Counted from the stretch's first letter, positions 26,440-35,906 are shown. The stretch: DNA of 64,000 nucleotides from Acidobacteriota bacterium (GCA_018268995.1 JAFDVL010000039.1:62001-126000), one strand, 5' to 3'. Numbers and translations: made by a program. Notes: generated by a model not told the origin, from the letters alone.

Positions 26440-29400
26440 ATGAATGATGAAAAGCGCACAGGCATTACTGGTTCTCTCCTCAAAGGCGTGACGCGCAAAT
26501 CTGTCGAAGCCTTAGCCCGATCATTCGGAATTCAACCGAATGATCGCGCGTGGGTGACGATGGATGTGGGGGCTTCGCTCGCCGGGGTTTCGATCAAAGT
26601 GGCGACGGAATTCTTTCGCGTTGTGCCCGAAGTCGCGCAGCATCTGGAAAACGAAGATTTGCGCCAATGGGCAGAAGTTGGTCGCCGCATCGCACTCGAC
26701 AATGCTGAAGAGGCGAATCAGTTTTTTCATACGTCCGCGCAAACATTAGCCTCAGTTCCTGTGCATTTGCGCACACAATTGATCGCGCTGTGCGGCAAAC
26801 AGATTGTGCTTTCGCCTTCAACGGCACTCAGCACGTTTTACACTGCACCCAAAACCATTGAAAAACTTGGGGAAAGCGAGGCGACCGATAAGCTTTTTAA
26901 TATTGCCGTTGCTGTCGCCAATCGTTCTGTCAAGCACAGCACCGAAGTTTTGGCCGCCGCACCAAATGCGATTGCCGCACTGACACAACTCGAAGCAAAT
27001 TTCGCCTATCAAAATCCTACGATCATCAAGCAAGCGTTGGAACTGGCCGAAAACTTTGCGAACCGCACAGGCGCAACTGCTGCCGAATTTTTGTCGGCGT
27101 TGGGCGAAGGCTTAAGCTTTATCAAAACTTCCGGTGAAGCGCGATTGCTGTACGAGCAAACCAGCAGCTTTCTGGAACGCGGCGGCGCGACAGCACTGCA
27201 ATACTTCCGCGCGGCGAAATCTGTCATGGAACAGAGCGACGCAGCAAGTTTTGAGAAATGGAATTTCGTCACCAAACGCGTCGCCGAAGAAGGCAATGCG
27301 CTTGTCTACGACTTTCTGAAGCTCACACCAAAGGTCATGTCTGCGCTGTCGGCCAATCAACGCCGCATCATCGGTGCCAAACAACGCACGCCTGAACACA
27401 GTCTGGCGGTCATCAAATCCGTGCTGGAAATGACGGAAGAGTTAGCCGACAACAGCGTGTACGTCGCGCTGGAATGCTTCAAATCTGCGCCGCGCGCGTT
27501 GGCTGCCGCTTCGCTGGAGCAATTTCAGGCGTGGGCGCGCGCCGGAGCCGGGTTGCATCGTCAGGATCGTCGCCGCGCTCAGGCGTATTACGCCCTTGAA
27601 TCCAAGAGCAGCCAGGAATCGTTGCGCGCCGCGCGTGGCGGGCTTGCGCTCGAATCCATTTCCCATTTGCTGCGGCTTTACGTCGAAGGGTTAACCGGGC
27701 GTGAATTGGCGATAGCCCCGCTTGGCGCAGTGCCGGATGAATCGCGCATCACCGATGGGCAAACGATTCACTTGCCCGCGATGATCGCTGAATTCGGCTC
27801 GCTCGAAGATGACTTTCGTTTGTACAAAGTGCTCGCCGCGCACGCTGCCGGACAAATCGAATTTGGCACCCGCGATGTCGGCAGTTCGCCTCTGCGTGCT
27901 GCCTTGCAAGACGTAGACGAATTCTTTTCCAGCCAGGACGAAAGCCAAAGCCGCATGGTTGATTCGGAGGAAGTTGAAATCCCCGAAGATTACATCCCGC
28001 GCAAGCGCCTGCGTCCCACATTGGTTGAGGAACATTTCGACGCCGCTGACTTCAAGCTTGTGCTTTCGCGCTTTCCGAATCCCGGCCTTGCCACGCGCAT
28101 TTTCACGACGCTGGAAAATGGACGGATTGATTACCGCCTGCGCAAATCCTATCGCGGCATTCGGCGTGATCTAAACTTCGTGCGCGCGCGGCTGATTGAT
28201 AATCGTCCGCCCGTCACGTCGTTGCCCGTAGATCAATTGCTCTACGAACTGCTGTTTCAAATCACGCTCTGCGGCGGTGTCATTGACCCGGTGGCACGCA
28301 AAGCCTATGGCGAAATCATCGGCGAATTTCATCGCATCATTGAGCAGTGCATTTATCACGAAGAATCGTCCGTAGCCGATACGCTCGTCGCCACGAAGCG
28401 CGTTTACGCACTGCTGCAATCGCCACGCAACGAAGAAAACACCGAGGCCGAAACCGACGACAAAGAACAAGCTGACGAAAAGAACGAATCCGACGATTCG
28501 CAGGAAAGTTCCGGCGATCAACAACAGCAGGCCGTCGAAAAGCAGCAAAGCCAAACGAATCCATTCAATCAATGGACAGAAGAAACCGACGACACGCTGC
28601 CCGATGAAACCGAAATGCTCAGCGAAATGCTGCAAGCCGAGCGCCCCGAGCAGGATTTGCAGGAAGGCGATCAGGCGTTCTTCTACGACGAATGGGATCG
28701 TGAATTGGGCGATTACCGCGCGAAGTGGTGTCGCGTCATTCAACGCGAAAACCGTCGCGGCATGCGCGATTTCGTGGAACAGGTTCGCGCCCGCTATTCC
28801 GGCGTGATCTCTTCGATCAAGCACCAATTCCAAATGCTCCGGCCCGAATCGCTGCGCAAAATCAAAGGCGAACTCGACGGCGAAGAATTCGACCTCCAAG
28901 CTGTGATTGATCGTCACGTAGACCTGCGCACGACCGGACGCCCCACCGACCGCGTCTACATCCGCCGCATCCGCCGCGAACGCGACGTAGCCGTATCCTT
29001 CCTGCTCGACATGTCGTCTTCAACCGCGCGCACGATCACGCGGCATCCGAATCAGCCGTACACGCGACCGGGCCAAAAAATCATAGACATCGAAAAGCAG
29101 GGCTTAGTCCTGATGAGCGAAGCGCTTGAAGCCGTCGGCGACGCCTATTCGATTTCCGGCTTCACGAGCGAAGGCCGCCGCAACGTGAAATACTTCATCG
29201 TCAAACAATTCGGCGAACGCTACACCCCCGAAGTCGAACGCCGCATCGGCGGCATCACCTACCACAACAACACCCGCTTAGGAGCCGCGATTCGCCATTG
29301 CGCTGCCCAACTGGAAAAACAATCCGCCCGCACCAAACTGCTGATTATCCTGAGCGACGGACGCCCCTACGACCACGACTACGGCGACTCCCGCTACGCC

Positions 29401-29589
29401 CGCGAAGACACCAAGATGGCCCTGCGCCAAGCCAAAACCCAAGGCATGACGCCCTTCTGCATCACGATTGACCGCGATTCAGAAGCAGAGTTGAAGGATT
29501 TGTACGGCGAAGTCGGCTACACAATTATTGATGACATTATGAGCTTGCCAGAGCGGTTGCCGGGGATTTATCGGCGATTGACGACGTAA
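26440..29589 (+). CDS. CbbO/NorD-like VWA-domain protein
   Basis: The 1049-residue protein is helical over its first 600 residues, has an acidic Asp/Glu/Gln-rich stretch around 640-745 and ends in a VWA domain with the MIDAS motif D857-M-S-S-S861. VWA partners of MoxR ATPases bind metal through this site and recruit the client enzyme. The gene lies just after the AAA ATPase, separated only by the four-helix-bundle element. Its ATG abuts the palindrome directly, with no Shine-Dalgarno, so its expression may have changed with the insertion. Confidence 0.87.
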   Translation: MNDEKRTGITGSLLKGVTRKSVEALARSFGIQPNDRAWVTMDVGASLAGVSIKVATEFFRVVPEVAQHLENEDLRQWAEVGRRIALDNAEEANQFFHTSAQTLASVPVHLRTQLIALCGKQIVLSPSTALSTFYTAPKTIEKLGESEATDKLFNIAVAVANRSVKHSTEVLAAAPNAIAALTQLEANFAYQNPTIIKQALELAENFANRTGATAAEFLSALGEGLSFIKTSGEARLLYEQTSSFLERGGATALQYFRAAKSVMEQSDAASFEKWNFVTKRVAEEGNALVYDFLKLTPKVMSALSANQRRIIGAKQRTPEHSLAVIKSVLEMTEELADNSVYVALECFKSAPRALAAASLEQFQAWARAGAGLHRQDRRRAQAYYALESKSSQESLRAARGGLALESISHLLRLYVEGLTGRELAIAPLGAVPDESRITDGQTIHLPAMIAEFGSLEDDFRLYKVLAAHAAGQIEFGTRDVGSSPLRAALQDVDEFFSSQDESQSRMVDSEEVEIPEDYIPRKRLRPTLVEEHFDAADFKLVLSRFPNPGLATRIFTTLENGRIDYRLRKSYRGIRRDLNFVRARLIDNRPPVTSLPVDQLLYELLFQITLCGGVIDPVARKAYGEIIGEFHRIIEQCIYHEESSVADTLVATKRVYALLQSPRNEENTEAETDDKEQADEKNESDDSQESSGDQQQQAVEKQQSQTNPFNQWTEETDDTLPDETEMLSEMLQAERPEQDLQEGDQAFFYDEWDRELGDYRAKWCRVIQRENRRGMRDFVEQVRARYSGVISSIKHQFQMLRPESLRKIKGELDGEEFDLQAVIDRHVDLRTTGRPTDRVYIRRIRRERDVAVSFLLDMSSSTARTITRHPNQPYTRPGQKIIDIEKQGLVLMSEALEAVGDAYSISGFTSEGRRNVKYFIVKQFGERYTPEVERRIGGITYHNNTRLGAAIRHCAAQLEKQSARTKLLIILSDGRPYDHDYGDSRYAREDTKMALRQAKTQGMTPFCITIDRDSEAELKDLYGEVGYTIIDDIMSLPERLPGIYRRLTT

Positions 29590-29760
29590 TTTGTTTCCGC
29601 CCATCAAATCAACAAAGGGTTGTCAGCACACTTGTCTTTGTGACATCATCACCACGAATTTTGGAACTGCCGCTTGCGGCCCCACGTTAGAAGTAGCTGA
29701 AAAACTTGAGATTTGTTTTGATGATGCGATCTTTTGAGATCATAGCTGGATATTATTGCA

Positions 29761-30564
29761 ATGTCATTTCCTGATTCGCCCCGCTTTATTTACGAGAAAA
29801 ATCCGCTAATAGAGGTGGTGTGTCAGTTACGCTTCCCTCGAATACTGAGGATAGATTCTGATTCCCCCGTTGCCTTTCAAGAAAAAATTCGGCGGGAATA
29901 TCCAATATTTAAGGAGAACCAAGCCTCTGACTTGAAGCTAAATCTTCCTCCCGAAATCGCAAAACTTGCAGGTGGCGTATTCCCTTCCGCGTTGCGTACG
30001 GGGAAAGCCTCCTACGATTTCATTTCAGCCGATGAAAATTGGAAGGTAGGGTTGACCAGCGAATTTGTATCATTGAGTACCCTAAAATATGAGCGGTGGG
30101 AAGATTTTAAGTCACACTTGGAAAAGCCATTGGAGGCACTACTTGAAATATATGAACCCGCATTTTTCTCAAGAATAGGATTGCGCTACAAAGACTTGAT
30201 TTGCAGAGAAGAACTTGGTTTAGAAAATTGTGTTTGGTCGGAATTATTACAACCTCATATCGCAGGAGAGCTAGGAGACGAAAATATTGCAAAAGACATA
30301 AGTGAAATAGCCAAACAGGTAAGAATCAACATAGAGGACATCAACGCAGCCGTATTTTTACAACACGGCTTGGTTCACAGCGAAGATGCAAATAACAATC
30401 AGATTTACTATTTGATTGATAGCGATTTCTCAACGAAAAATACTCATACGGAGATAAGCCATGCCATCGAAAAACTTGACAACTTTAATAAACAGTCCAA
30501 AAGATTATTCCGCTGGTGTATTACAGAACGACTTCACTTGGCAATGGCACCCCACTCCATCTAA
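29761..30564 (+). CDS. TIGR04255-family protein
   Basis: The 267-residue protein has the family opening Y-E-K-N-P-L-I-E-V-V-C-Q-L-R-F-P, a central L-S-T-L-K-Y-E-R-W-E-D-F block and the ending R-L-F-R-W-C-I-T-E-R-L-H. TIGR04255 proteins are of unknown function, scattered sporadically among bacteria and usually next to a small partner. Base composition here is visibly more AT-rich, with many AGA, ATA and AAA codons, than in the flanking genes, suggesting transfer. It heads a three-gene cassette. Confidence 0.8.
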   Translation: MSFPDSPRFIYEKNPLIEVVCQLRFPRILRIDSDSPVAFQEKIRREYPIFKENQASDLKLNLPPEIAKLAGGVFPSALRTGKASYDFISADENWKVGLTSEFVSLSTLKYERWEDFKSHLEKPLEALLEIYEPAFFSRIGLRYKDLICREELGLENCVWSELLQPHIAGELGDENIAKDISEIAKQVRINIEDINAAVFLQHGLVHSEDANNNQIYYLIDSDFSTKNTHTEISHAIEKLDNFNKQSKRLFRWCITERLHLAMAPHSI

Positions 30565-30574
30565 GACATTTGTA

Positions 30575-30901
30575 TTGACCACTGGGACAGAGAAGGTCGA
30601 TAGGTTTTCTAATATCCTCAATGCTATAGTGCGGGCTTATTGTCATTATGTGGTCAATGAGTTGCCCGAGCGTGCCTTACCGGAATTGTTAGAAACTCTA
30701 GAGGCAATGGTTGATTTCTACCCGAGTGAAAATCAGGATAGGGCTGAATTAGGTGCATCATTAGGGAAACTAAAGTTAATGACCGAATCTTATCGCCCGT
30801 ATCTCTCAGCACAGAAAATATTGCCTCCGGTTGAACAGGGAGTACGGGTTAAAGTTGGGCTGCCACAAGTAAGGCCAGAGTTTCACGCCGTCGAGGAGTA
30901 G
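30575..30901 (+). CDS. Small hypothetical protein, TIGR04255 partner
   Basis: A frame open to 30461 overlaps the TIGR04255 gene by 104 bases; I place the start at TTG 30575, 11 bases after that gene's stop, because the overlap encodes the typical TIGR04255 tail in the other frame. The product is about 108 residues: a helical core (L-E-T-L-E-A-M-V-D-F-Y) and a C-terminal strand-rich tail. No family recognised. It is the second gene of the AT-rich cassette. The start is uncertain. Confidence 0.55.
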   Translation: MTTGTEKVDRFSNILNAIVRAYCHYVVNELPERALPELLETLEAMVDFYPSENQDRAELGASLGKLKLMTESYRPYLSAQKILPPVEQGVRVKVGLPQVRPEFHAVEE

Positions 30902-30905
30902 CTAA

Positions 30906-31505
30906 TTGAGCCAGGAAGACATCCCACCCAAAGACAAAATCTACGCCCCTGCAACTTTTGGGGCTTTGAGGCAAGGGGAAATCATATCAGACCTTGTCCA
31001 ATTCATTTTGCGCCCCGAAACCATAAACACAGAAGACCTCACAGGAGCCCCTTTAATCCATCCTTTGGCAATAATCGTTTCGCAGGATTGCGACTTGGAT
31101 CAAGATTTTAGAGCAAGAAATGGATTAGCAAGTGAAGATAAAAAGCTCCCTAACGTTCTTTTTTGCCAGATGATCTCCGCAGAAAACTTGCGTGGGCGAT
31201 CAGATATAAACGCAGGGCTTTGGCCCCGAATAAGGAATAATAAGGATGAGCGATACCACTTCTTCCAGAAAATAAATTCTGAAGACGATGCACTACAAGA
31301 AGGGCTACCAGAGTTGGGCGTAGATTTCAAAAGATACTTTAGCCTTCCTACTGAAGAAGTATACGAACGGCTAAAGTCGAAAGCGAAAAGGCGCTCCTGT
31401 CTTGTTAGCCCTTACCTCGAACACTTCAGTACGCGCTTTGCTTATTACCAATTTCGTGTTGCCTTGCCGCAAAACCACTTCAGTGAGCCAGTAGGGAACA
31501 AGTAG
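30906..31505 (+). CDS. Hypothetical protein with SQDCDL motif, third gene of TIGR04255 cassette
   Basis: The start is TTG 30906, supported by GAGGAG 7 bases upstream and by the lack of any ATG before residue 87. The 199-residue product contains I-I-V-S-Q-D-C-D-L-D followed by a charged region and ends with a beta-rich F-A-Y-Y-Q-F-R-V-A-L-P segment. I recall similar S-Q-D-C-D motifs in uncharacterised accessory-region proteins, but cannot name a family. It begins 4 bases after the previous gene and shares its AT-rich composition. Confidence 0.65.
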   Translation: MSQEDIPPKDKIYAPATFGALRQGEIISDLVQFILRPETINTEDLTGAPLIHPLAIIVSQDCDLDQDFRARNGLASEDKKLPNVLFCQMISAENLRGRSDINAGLWPRIRNNKDERYHFFQKINSEDDALQEGLPELGVDFKRYFSLPTEEVYERLKSKAKRRSCLVSPYLEHFSTRFAYYQFRVALPQNHFSEPVGNK

Positions 31506-31535
31506 CGGAAGACCTTGTATTGCTACGAACCAGCC

Positions 31536-31985
31536 ATGCAAGCCATCATCTTCATCGGCATCCAGGCTGCGGGCAAATCCACGTTCTTCCAGCAACGGTT
31601 TTTCCATTCGCACATTCGCCTCAATCTGGATATGCTGAAAACGCGGCATCGGGAGCAGATTCTGCTCAGCGCTTGTCTCGCAGCCAAACAGCCGTTCGTC
31701 ATTGATAACACCAACGCGACGCGCGCCGACCGCGCCAGATACATCAGCGCCGCGAAAGCAGCAGGGTTCAGTGTCGTGGGCTATTATTTTCAATCGAAGT
31801 TGCAGGATGCCATCGCGCGCAACAATCAGCGTTCGGGCAAGGCTCTGATTCCGGTCAAAGGGATTCTGGCGACGCATCGGAAGTTGGAATTGCCGCGCTT
31901 TGACGAAGGCTTTGAGCAGTTGTTTTATGTGACGATCAATGACGTGGGCGAATTCATTGTGCAGGAGTGGAGCGATGAAGTTTGA
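31536..31985 (+). CDS. Polynucleotide 5'-kinase-like P-loop protein
   Basis: From ATG 31536 the product is 149 residues with a Walker A G-I-Q-A-A-G-K-S-T at 8-16 and I-D-N-T-N-A-T-R-A-D-R-A-R-Y at about 67-80. The D-N-T-N-x-x-x-R-x-R-Y pattern is that of T4 Pnkp/PNKP-type kinases, which phosphorylate 5'-OH ends of RNA or DNA. No Shine-Dalgarno is seen. Its end overlaps the Thg1-like gene by 11 bases, which points to a shared role in RNA 5'-end repair. Substrate preference is inferred. Confidence 0.75.
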   Translation: MQAIIFIGIQAAGKSTFFQQRFFHSHIRLNLDMLKTRHREQILLSACLAAKQPFVIDNTNATRADRARYISAAKAAGFSVVGYYFQSKLQDAIARNNQRSGKALIPVKGILATHRKLELPRFDEGFEQLFYVTINDVGEFIVQEWSDEV

Positions 31986-32745
31986 TGAATTGGACGACAA
32001 GATGCGCGTGTATGAAACGGCGTTTGATCTCTGCGCGCTGCCGGGGATGTTTTTGGTCGCGCGCATTGATGGGCGCAGCTTTACGCGGCTGACGAAAGAG
32101 GTGCATAAATTCGATGCGCCGTTTGATGTGCGAATGCGGGATATGATGACGGCAACGACGGAGCATTTGATGAATTGCGGGTTTCGTTGTGTGTACGGCT
32201 ACACGCAATCGGACGAAATCTCGTTGCTGTTTCATCCGGCGATTGATGCGTTTGAGCGCAAGCTGCGCAAGTACGATTCGATTTTAGCGGGCGAAGCGAG
32301 CGCGAAGTTTTCGTTACTGCTGGGCGCGCACGCGGTGTTTGATTGTCGGATTTCACAGCTTCCGAATGAAGGTCTGGTGCGCGATTACTTTCGCTGGCGC
32401 AACGAAGACGCGCATCGCAATGCGCTGAATTCGTGGTGCTATTGGACGTTGCGCAAGGACGGAATGAACGTGACGGAGGCGACGAAAACGCTGGAAGGAA
32501 TGGCGGTCGCGGATAAGAACGAATTGCTCTTCCAACATGGCATCAATTTCAACGATATACCGAACTGGCAAAAGCGTGGGGTGGGATTGTATTGGGAAAC
32601 GTACAATAAACCGGGCTTCAATCCGAAAACCGGGCAATCCGTAATGGCTGAGCGCCGACGCATAAAGGTGGATTATGATTTGCCGATGAAAGATGCGTAC
32701 GGCGAGTTTGTGGCAAATTTACTAGTGGAGGTCTCGGAAGCTTAA
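31975..32745 (+). CDS. Thg1-family tRNA(His) guanylyltransferase-like 3'-5' polymerase
   Basis: The 256-residue protein has the Thg1 catalytic carboxylates at the usual spacing: Asp32 in A-R-I-D-G-R-S-F and Asp80-Glu81 in Y-T-Q-S-D-E-I. Thg1 and Thg1-like proteins add nucleotides to RNA 5' ends in the reverse direction; bacterial members are thought to repair tRNA 5' ends. ATG 31975 lies inside the end of the kinase gene and has GGAG upstream. The longer frame from 31939 is less likely. Confidence 0.9.
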   Translation: MKFDELDDKMRVYETAFDLCALPGMFLVARIDGRSFTRLTKEVHKFDAPFDVRMRDMMTATTEHLMNCGFRCVYGYTQSDEISLLFHPAIDAFERKLRKYDSILAGEASAKFSLLLGAHAVFDCRISQLPNEGLVRDYFRWRNEDAHRNALNSWCYWTLRKDGMNVTEATKTLEGMAVADKNELLFQHGINFNDIPNWQKRGVGLYWETYNKPGFNPKTGQSVMAERRRIKVDYDLPMKDAYGEFVANLLVEVSEA

Positions 32746-32819
32746 TGAGAAATTACGAACCAATATTTTCTCTCCGTCGTAGGTCATCACAGCTATCTTA
32801 ACGAGCGAGGAAGTTTTTC

Positions 32820-33311
32820 ATGTTCTGTCCAACCTGTGGTCGAGAAGAATCGCAAGAGCGCAAATTTTGTGTTGCCTGTGGCACGAATTTGGAACGCGTG
32901 ACCAAAGCAATTTCGCCCGGTGGAGACGGTGCGCTGGTCAGGATTGATAAGGCATTCGATAAGGTAATGGCGCATTATGCCGGGCTTTTCTTTGGCAAGG
33001 CGGCGGATCAGGCGGCGGATTGGCGCGTCAGTAATTCGTGGAAGATTTTCGGAGAGTCGTTCTTGTCGCTGCTCGCGAATTTCATTCTGTTCTGGCTTCT
33101 TTTATTCGTCGCCATTCCCATCCGACTGCTGGTCTTGATTTTCTCAACGCCGTTTCGCTTACTTGCGGAGCGCAACAATCGGGTAAATGTTGATACCGCC
33201 GAGCTAGAACAGCGTGTTTGGGTTGGCGAAGTGTTACCCAGCGTCACCGAACAGGCAACGGTGAAAATAGATGAATCTGTTGCCGTGCGGCGACGACAGA
33301 TTAAAAGCTAA
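32820..33311 (+). CDS. Zinc-ribbon membrane protein
   Basis: The 163-residue protein starts M-F-C-P-T-C-G and has a second C-V-A-C-G, a four-Cys zinc ribbon at residues 3-22. A hydrophobic segment follows at about 85-112 (F-I-L-F-W-L-L-L-F-V-A-I). The C-terminal tail is charged. GAGGAAG precedes the ATG. The role is unknown; zinc-ribbon/membrane proteins of this size occur in many Acidobacteriota. It is separated from the Thg1-like gene by 74 bases. Confidence 0.7.
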   Translation: MFCPTCGREESQERKFCVACGTNLERVTKAISPGGDGALVRIDKAFDKVMAHYAGLFFGKAADQAADWRVSNSWKIFGESFLSLLANFILFWLLLFVAIPIRLLVLIFSTPFRLLAERNNRVNVDTAELEQRVWVGEVLPSVTEQATVKIDESVAVRRRQIKS

Positions 33312-33315
33312 GCTG

Positions 33316-34512
33316 CTACTTATTTGCAGCGACTTTGGGCGAAATGCGGCGCAATTTTTCCACCACAGCAGGCAAAGTTTCCAGCACGAAATCAATCTCT
33401 TCTTTGGTCGTTTCTTTTCCCAAACTAAAACGCAATGTGCCGCGTCCGGTTTCGTGATTCAGGCCGATGGCGGTCAGGACGTGCGAGGGTTCAATTGAGC
33501 CGGAAGCGCAGGCGGAGCCGGTCGAAACGGCAATCCCTTTCAAATCCAGCGAAATCATTAAGCCTTCGCCTTCGCAGTGATCGAAGTTGAAATTGGCGAT
33601 GTGCGGCACGCGACATTCCGCATCACCGTTGCGCGAAATGTTCGGGATGCGTTTTAGAAGTTCAGTTTCCAGATAATCACGCAACTCACCGACGCGGGTC
33701 ATAAATTCATTCAAGTGTAAACGTTCTAATTCGCAGGCTTTGCCAAGTGCGACGACCATCGGGACGCTTTCAGTTCCGGCGCGGCGGTCACGTTCGTGAT
33801 GACCACCGTGGGCTTGTGCTTGCAGGCGCACGCCGCGTCTGACGAAAAGCGCGCCAACACCTTTGGGAGCGTGGATTTTGTGGCCGGAAATTGAAAGCAA
33901 ATCCACGCCGAGTTCGCGCACATCCACAGGAATTTTGCCGACGGATTGCACGGCATCCGTGTGCAAATGTAAATGCTTTTGCCCGGCAGCGCGGCGTTCT
34001 TTGACTAAATCGCCGATGGCTTTGATCGGCTGAATCGTGCCGAGTTCGTTGTTGACCTGCATCACAGAAATCAGCGTAGTTTCATCGGTCAGCGCGGCTT
34101 GCACATCGGCCAACCGCACGATGCCTTCGTGATAGACCGGCAAATAGGTCACGCGCCAGCCCAGAGATTCAAGATGCTTGCACGAATTCAAAATTGCCGG
34201 ATGTTCAAATTGCGACGTGATGATGTGCTTGCCTTTGCTGGCGTGCGCTTCGGCAATGCCTTTGACGGCGAGATTGTCGGCTTCGGTGCCGCCGGAAGTA
34301 AACACGATCTCGATTGCCGTCGCGTTGATGAGCTGCGCGACTTGATTTCGCGCTTCTTCCATCGCCTGCTTTGCGCGTTGCCCCCATTGATGCGTGCTGG
34401 ACGCGTTGCCGTAGAATTCGGTGAAGTACGGCAGCATTGCCTGCACAACCTCAGGGTCAACACGAGTGGTCGCGCTGTTATCTAAGTAAATCTTTTTGGC
34501 AGTCATTGGCAT
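33316..34512 (-). CDS. Cysteine desulfurase (NifS/IscS type)
   Basis: The 398-residue PLP enzyme has the Lys212 site in S-G-H-K-I-H-A-P-K-G and catalytic Cys335 in G-S-A-C-A-S-G. It releases sulfur from cysteine for Fe-S clusters, tRNA thiolation and cofactors; the active-site loop length and S-A-C-A motif fit the IscS/NifS group. ATG 34512 follows GAGGATG, but ATG 34506 is equally possible. It converges with the zinc-ribbon gene, 4 bases apart. No IscU or SufU gene is adjacent. Confidence 0.93.
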   Translation of the reverse strand: MPMTAKKIYLDNSATTRVDPEVVQAMLPYFTEFYGNASSTHQWGQRAKQAMEEARNQVAQLINATAIEIVFTSGGTEADNLAVKGIAEAHASKGKHIITSQFEHPAILNSCKHLESLGWRVTYLPVYHEGIVRLADVQAALTDETTLISVMQVNNELGTIQPIKAIGDLVKERRAAGQKHLHLHTDAVQSVGKIPVDVRELGVDLLSISGHKIHAPKGVGALFVRRGVRLQAQAHGGHHERDRRAGTESVPMVVALGKACELERLHLNEFMTRVGELRDYLETELLKRIPNISRNGDAECRVPHIANFNFDHCEGEGLMISLDLKGIAVSTGSACASGSIEPSHVLTAIGLNHETGRGTLRFSLGKETTKEEIDFVLETLPAVVEKLRRISPKVAANK

Positions 34513-34857
34513 AGCATCCTCGTAATTGAAGCAATAAGTTGAAAGCCAAGCATAAGAGGCGGTGCCGCTTTGTTCAAGTGATCCGTTTGCCGTTGTGTGT
34601 CTGGGAGATGAGCGCGAAGCGTATGGAGTGCGGAAGCTTGGTTCCGCTTTGGCTCTTGCCGTTGAGCGTCAAAACAAAAGCGGGAAGAACTTCTCGCACT
34701 CTATACGCTTCGCGCTCATTTTTTTCAAGCAACGGCCAATGCCTCTCGCGCATCTGAACCGCCGTTTGAACACGGTGCGATTTTATCGCTTGTCTGTCGC
34801 GCATCAATGATGTAAAACGTCGCTCCCCTTTGCGATCCAAAAATCCAGGAGGCATTT
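34513..34857. other. 345-bp gap, palindrome and divergent promoter region
   Basis: No gene is seen. The gap separates the divergent cysteine desulfurase and the secreted gene at 34858, and contains the GAGCGCGAAGC palindrome at 34608-34719. A GGAGGC Shine-Dalgarno lies just before 34858. Confidence 0.6.
34608..34719. repeat. Palindrome, 25-bp arms, with T-run
   Basis: Arms 34608-34632 and 34695-34719 pair at 24 of 25 positions; inside lies a second smaller hairpin around CGGAAGC/GCTTCCG-like sequence. The right arm runs into seven T bases on the plus strand. It sits between divergent genes, where a terminator would be unexpected, so it fits the palindrome class rather than a simple terminator. 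Confidence 0.9.
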
Positions 34858-35904
34858 ATGAGAAGCCGGAGCATTTTATTTTTCGCTCTTCTGCTTACTG
34901 CTATTTCCACTGCTTTTGCCCAACCTCGCAACACTCGCCCACAAATTCGCAACTCAGATCGTTATGAGCAAGACCTGCGCGCGCACGAACGTGGCTATCG
35001 CACAGGGTATGAGGACGGTTTTGCCCAAGGCAAAGATGATTTCAACCGCGACCAGCCACGCGATTTCACGCGCAGCCAGGATTACCAACGCGCAGATCGC
35101 GGCTATGAACGGCAGATGGGACGCGTCGAAGAATATCAGGATGGCTATCGCATCGGGTTTGAAATGGGCTACAACGACGGCTATTTTGGCCGCCCATTTT
35201 CAGTTTCCGTTCCGCAGAATTTGACGACGGTGGTCGTGGGCACGGGAACAGTGGCAACACGCGAGCAACCACGCGAACAGCCCGAAGGCAGAGAATCACC
35301 GCGTGATGATCGCCGTAGCACGACAACGCGTCCAACTGGGAATAACCGCCCCCCTAGTCAAAGTGCAAATGATGATCTTTTCATTCCTGAAGGAGATCAA
35401 TTGCGCATTCGCCTGACTTCGCCGCTCAACACAAAGACTAATCGAGAAGGCGATCAATTCACGGCACGTGTTGTAAGTCCTTCGGCGTATGTGAATGCCA
35501 CAGTTGTGGGCCACATTGCGCGCATCACGCATTCGGGCAAAGCGACAGGCAAAACCGAAATGCTGTTGGCCTTCGACGAAATCACGATGCCCGATGGGCA
35601 GAGCGCGCCATTTGAGGCCCAGGTCGAAAAAGTTTATGACGGCGCAACGGTCAAAACCGTAGATGAAGAAGGCAATGTGCAAACTGGCAGCCGCACGAAA
35701 GACACGGCCACGCGTGGCGCAGGTGGCGCGGCTCTTGGCGCGATCATCGGCGGCATTGCGGGCGGCGGCAAAGGCGCTGCAATTGGCGCAGTGCTTGGCG
35801 GAGCCGCTGGTGCAGGCTCCGTGTACGTTCAAAGCGGCAAAGACATCATCTTTGAGCCAGGCACCGAAATGATGATTCGTTCGTTGGGCAATCCGAGAAA
35901 GTAA
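34858..35904 (+). CDS. Secreted glycine-zipper protein
   Basis: The 348-residue protein has a signal peptide (1-22), a Tyr/Arg/Asp-rich region with repeated G-Y-x-x-G-x-E-x-G motifs (about 45-115), a low-complexity Pro/Arg/Thr linker (about 135-165), a beta-rich domain (about 175-265) and a Gly-Ala-rich zipper (about 283-320) that could insert in a membrane. No named family recognised beyond the glycine-zipper. AGGAGGC precedes the ATG. It stands alone, bounded by palindromes on both sides. Confidence 0.75.
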   Translation: MRSRSILFFALLLTAISTAFAQPRNTRPQIRNSDRYEQDLRAHERGYRTGYEDGFAQGKDDFNRDQPRDFTRSQDYQRADRGYERQMGRVEEYQDGYRIGFEMGYNDGYFGRPFSVSVPQNLTTVVVGTGTVATREQPREQPEGRESPRDDRRSTTTRPTGNNRPPSQSANDDLFIPEGDQLRIRLTSPLNTKTNREGDQFTARVVSPSAYVNATVVGHIARITHSGKATGKTEMLLAFDEITMPDGQSAPFEAQVEKVYDGATVKTVDEEGNVQTGSRTKDTATRGAGGAALGAIIGGIAGGGKGAAIGAVLGGAAGAGSVYVQSGKDIIFEPGTEMMIRSLGNPRK

Positions 35905-35906
35905 GG

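Noticed and set aside
28171..28917. A 248-codon minus-strand frame within the VWA gene.
   Set aside because: It mirrors the acidic and VWA parts of the real gene and shows no independent coding signal.
25118..29589. Assigning the AAA-VWA pair as Rubisco (CbbQO) or nitric oxide reductase (NorQD) activators.
   Set aside because: No Rubisco, NorBC or other client gene is nearby, so the client enzyme cannot be named from this window.
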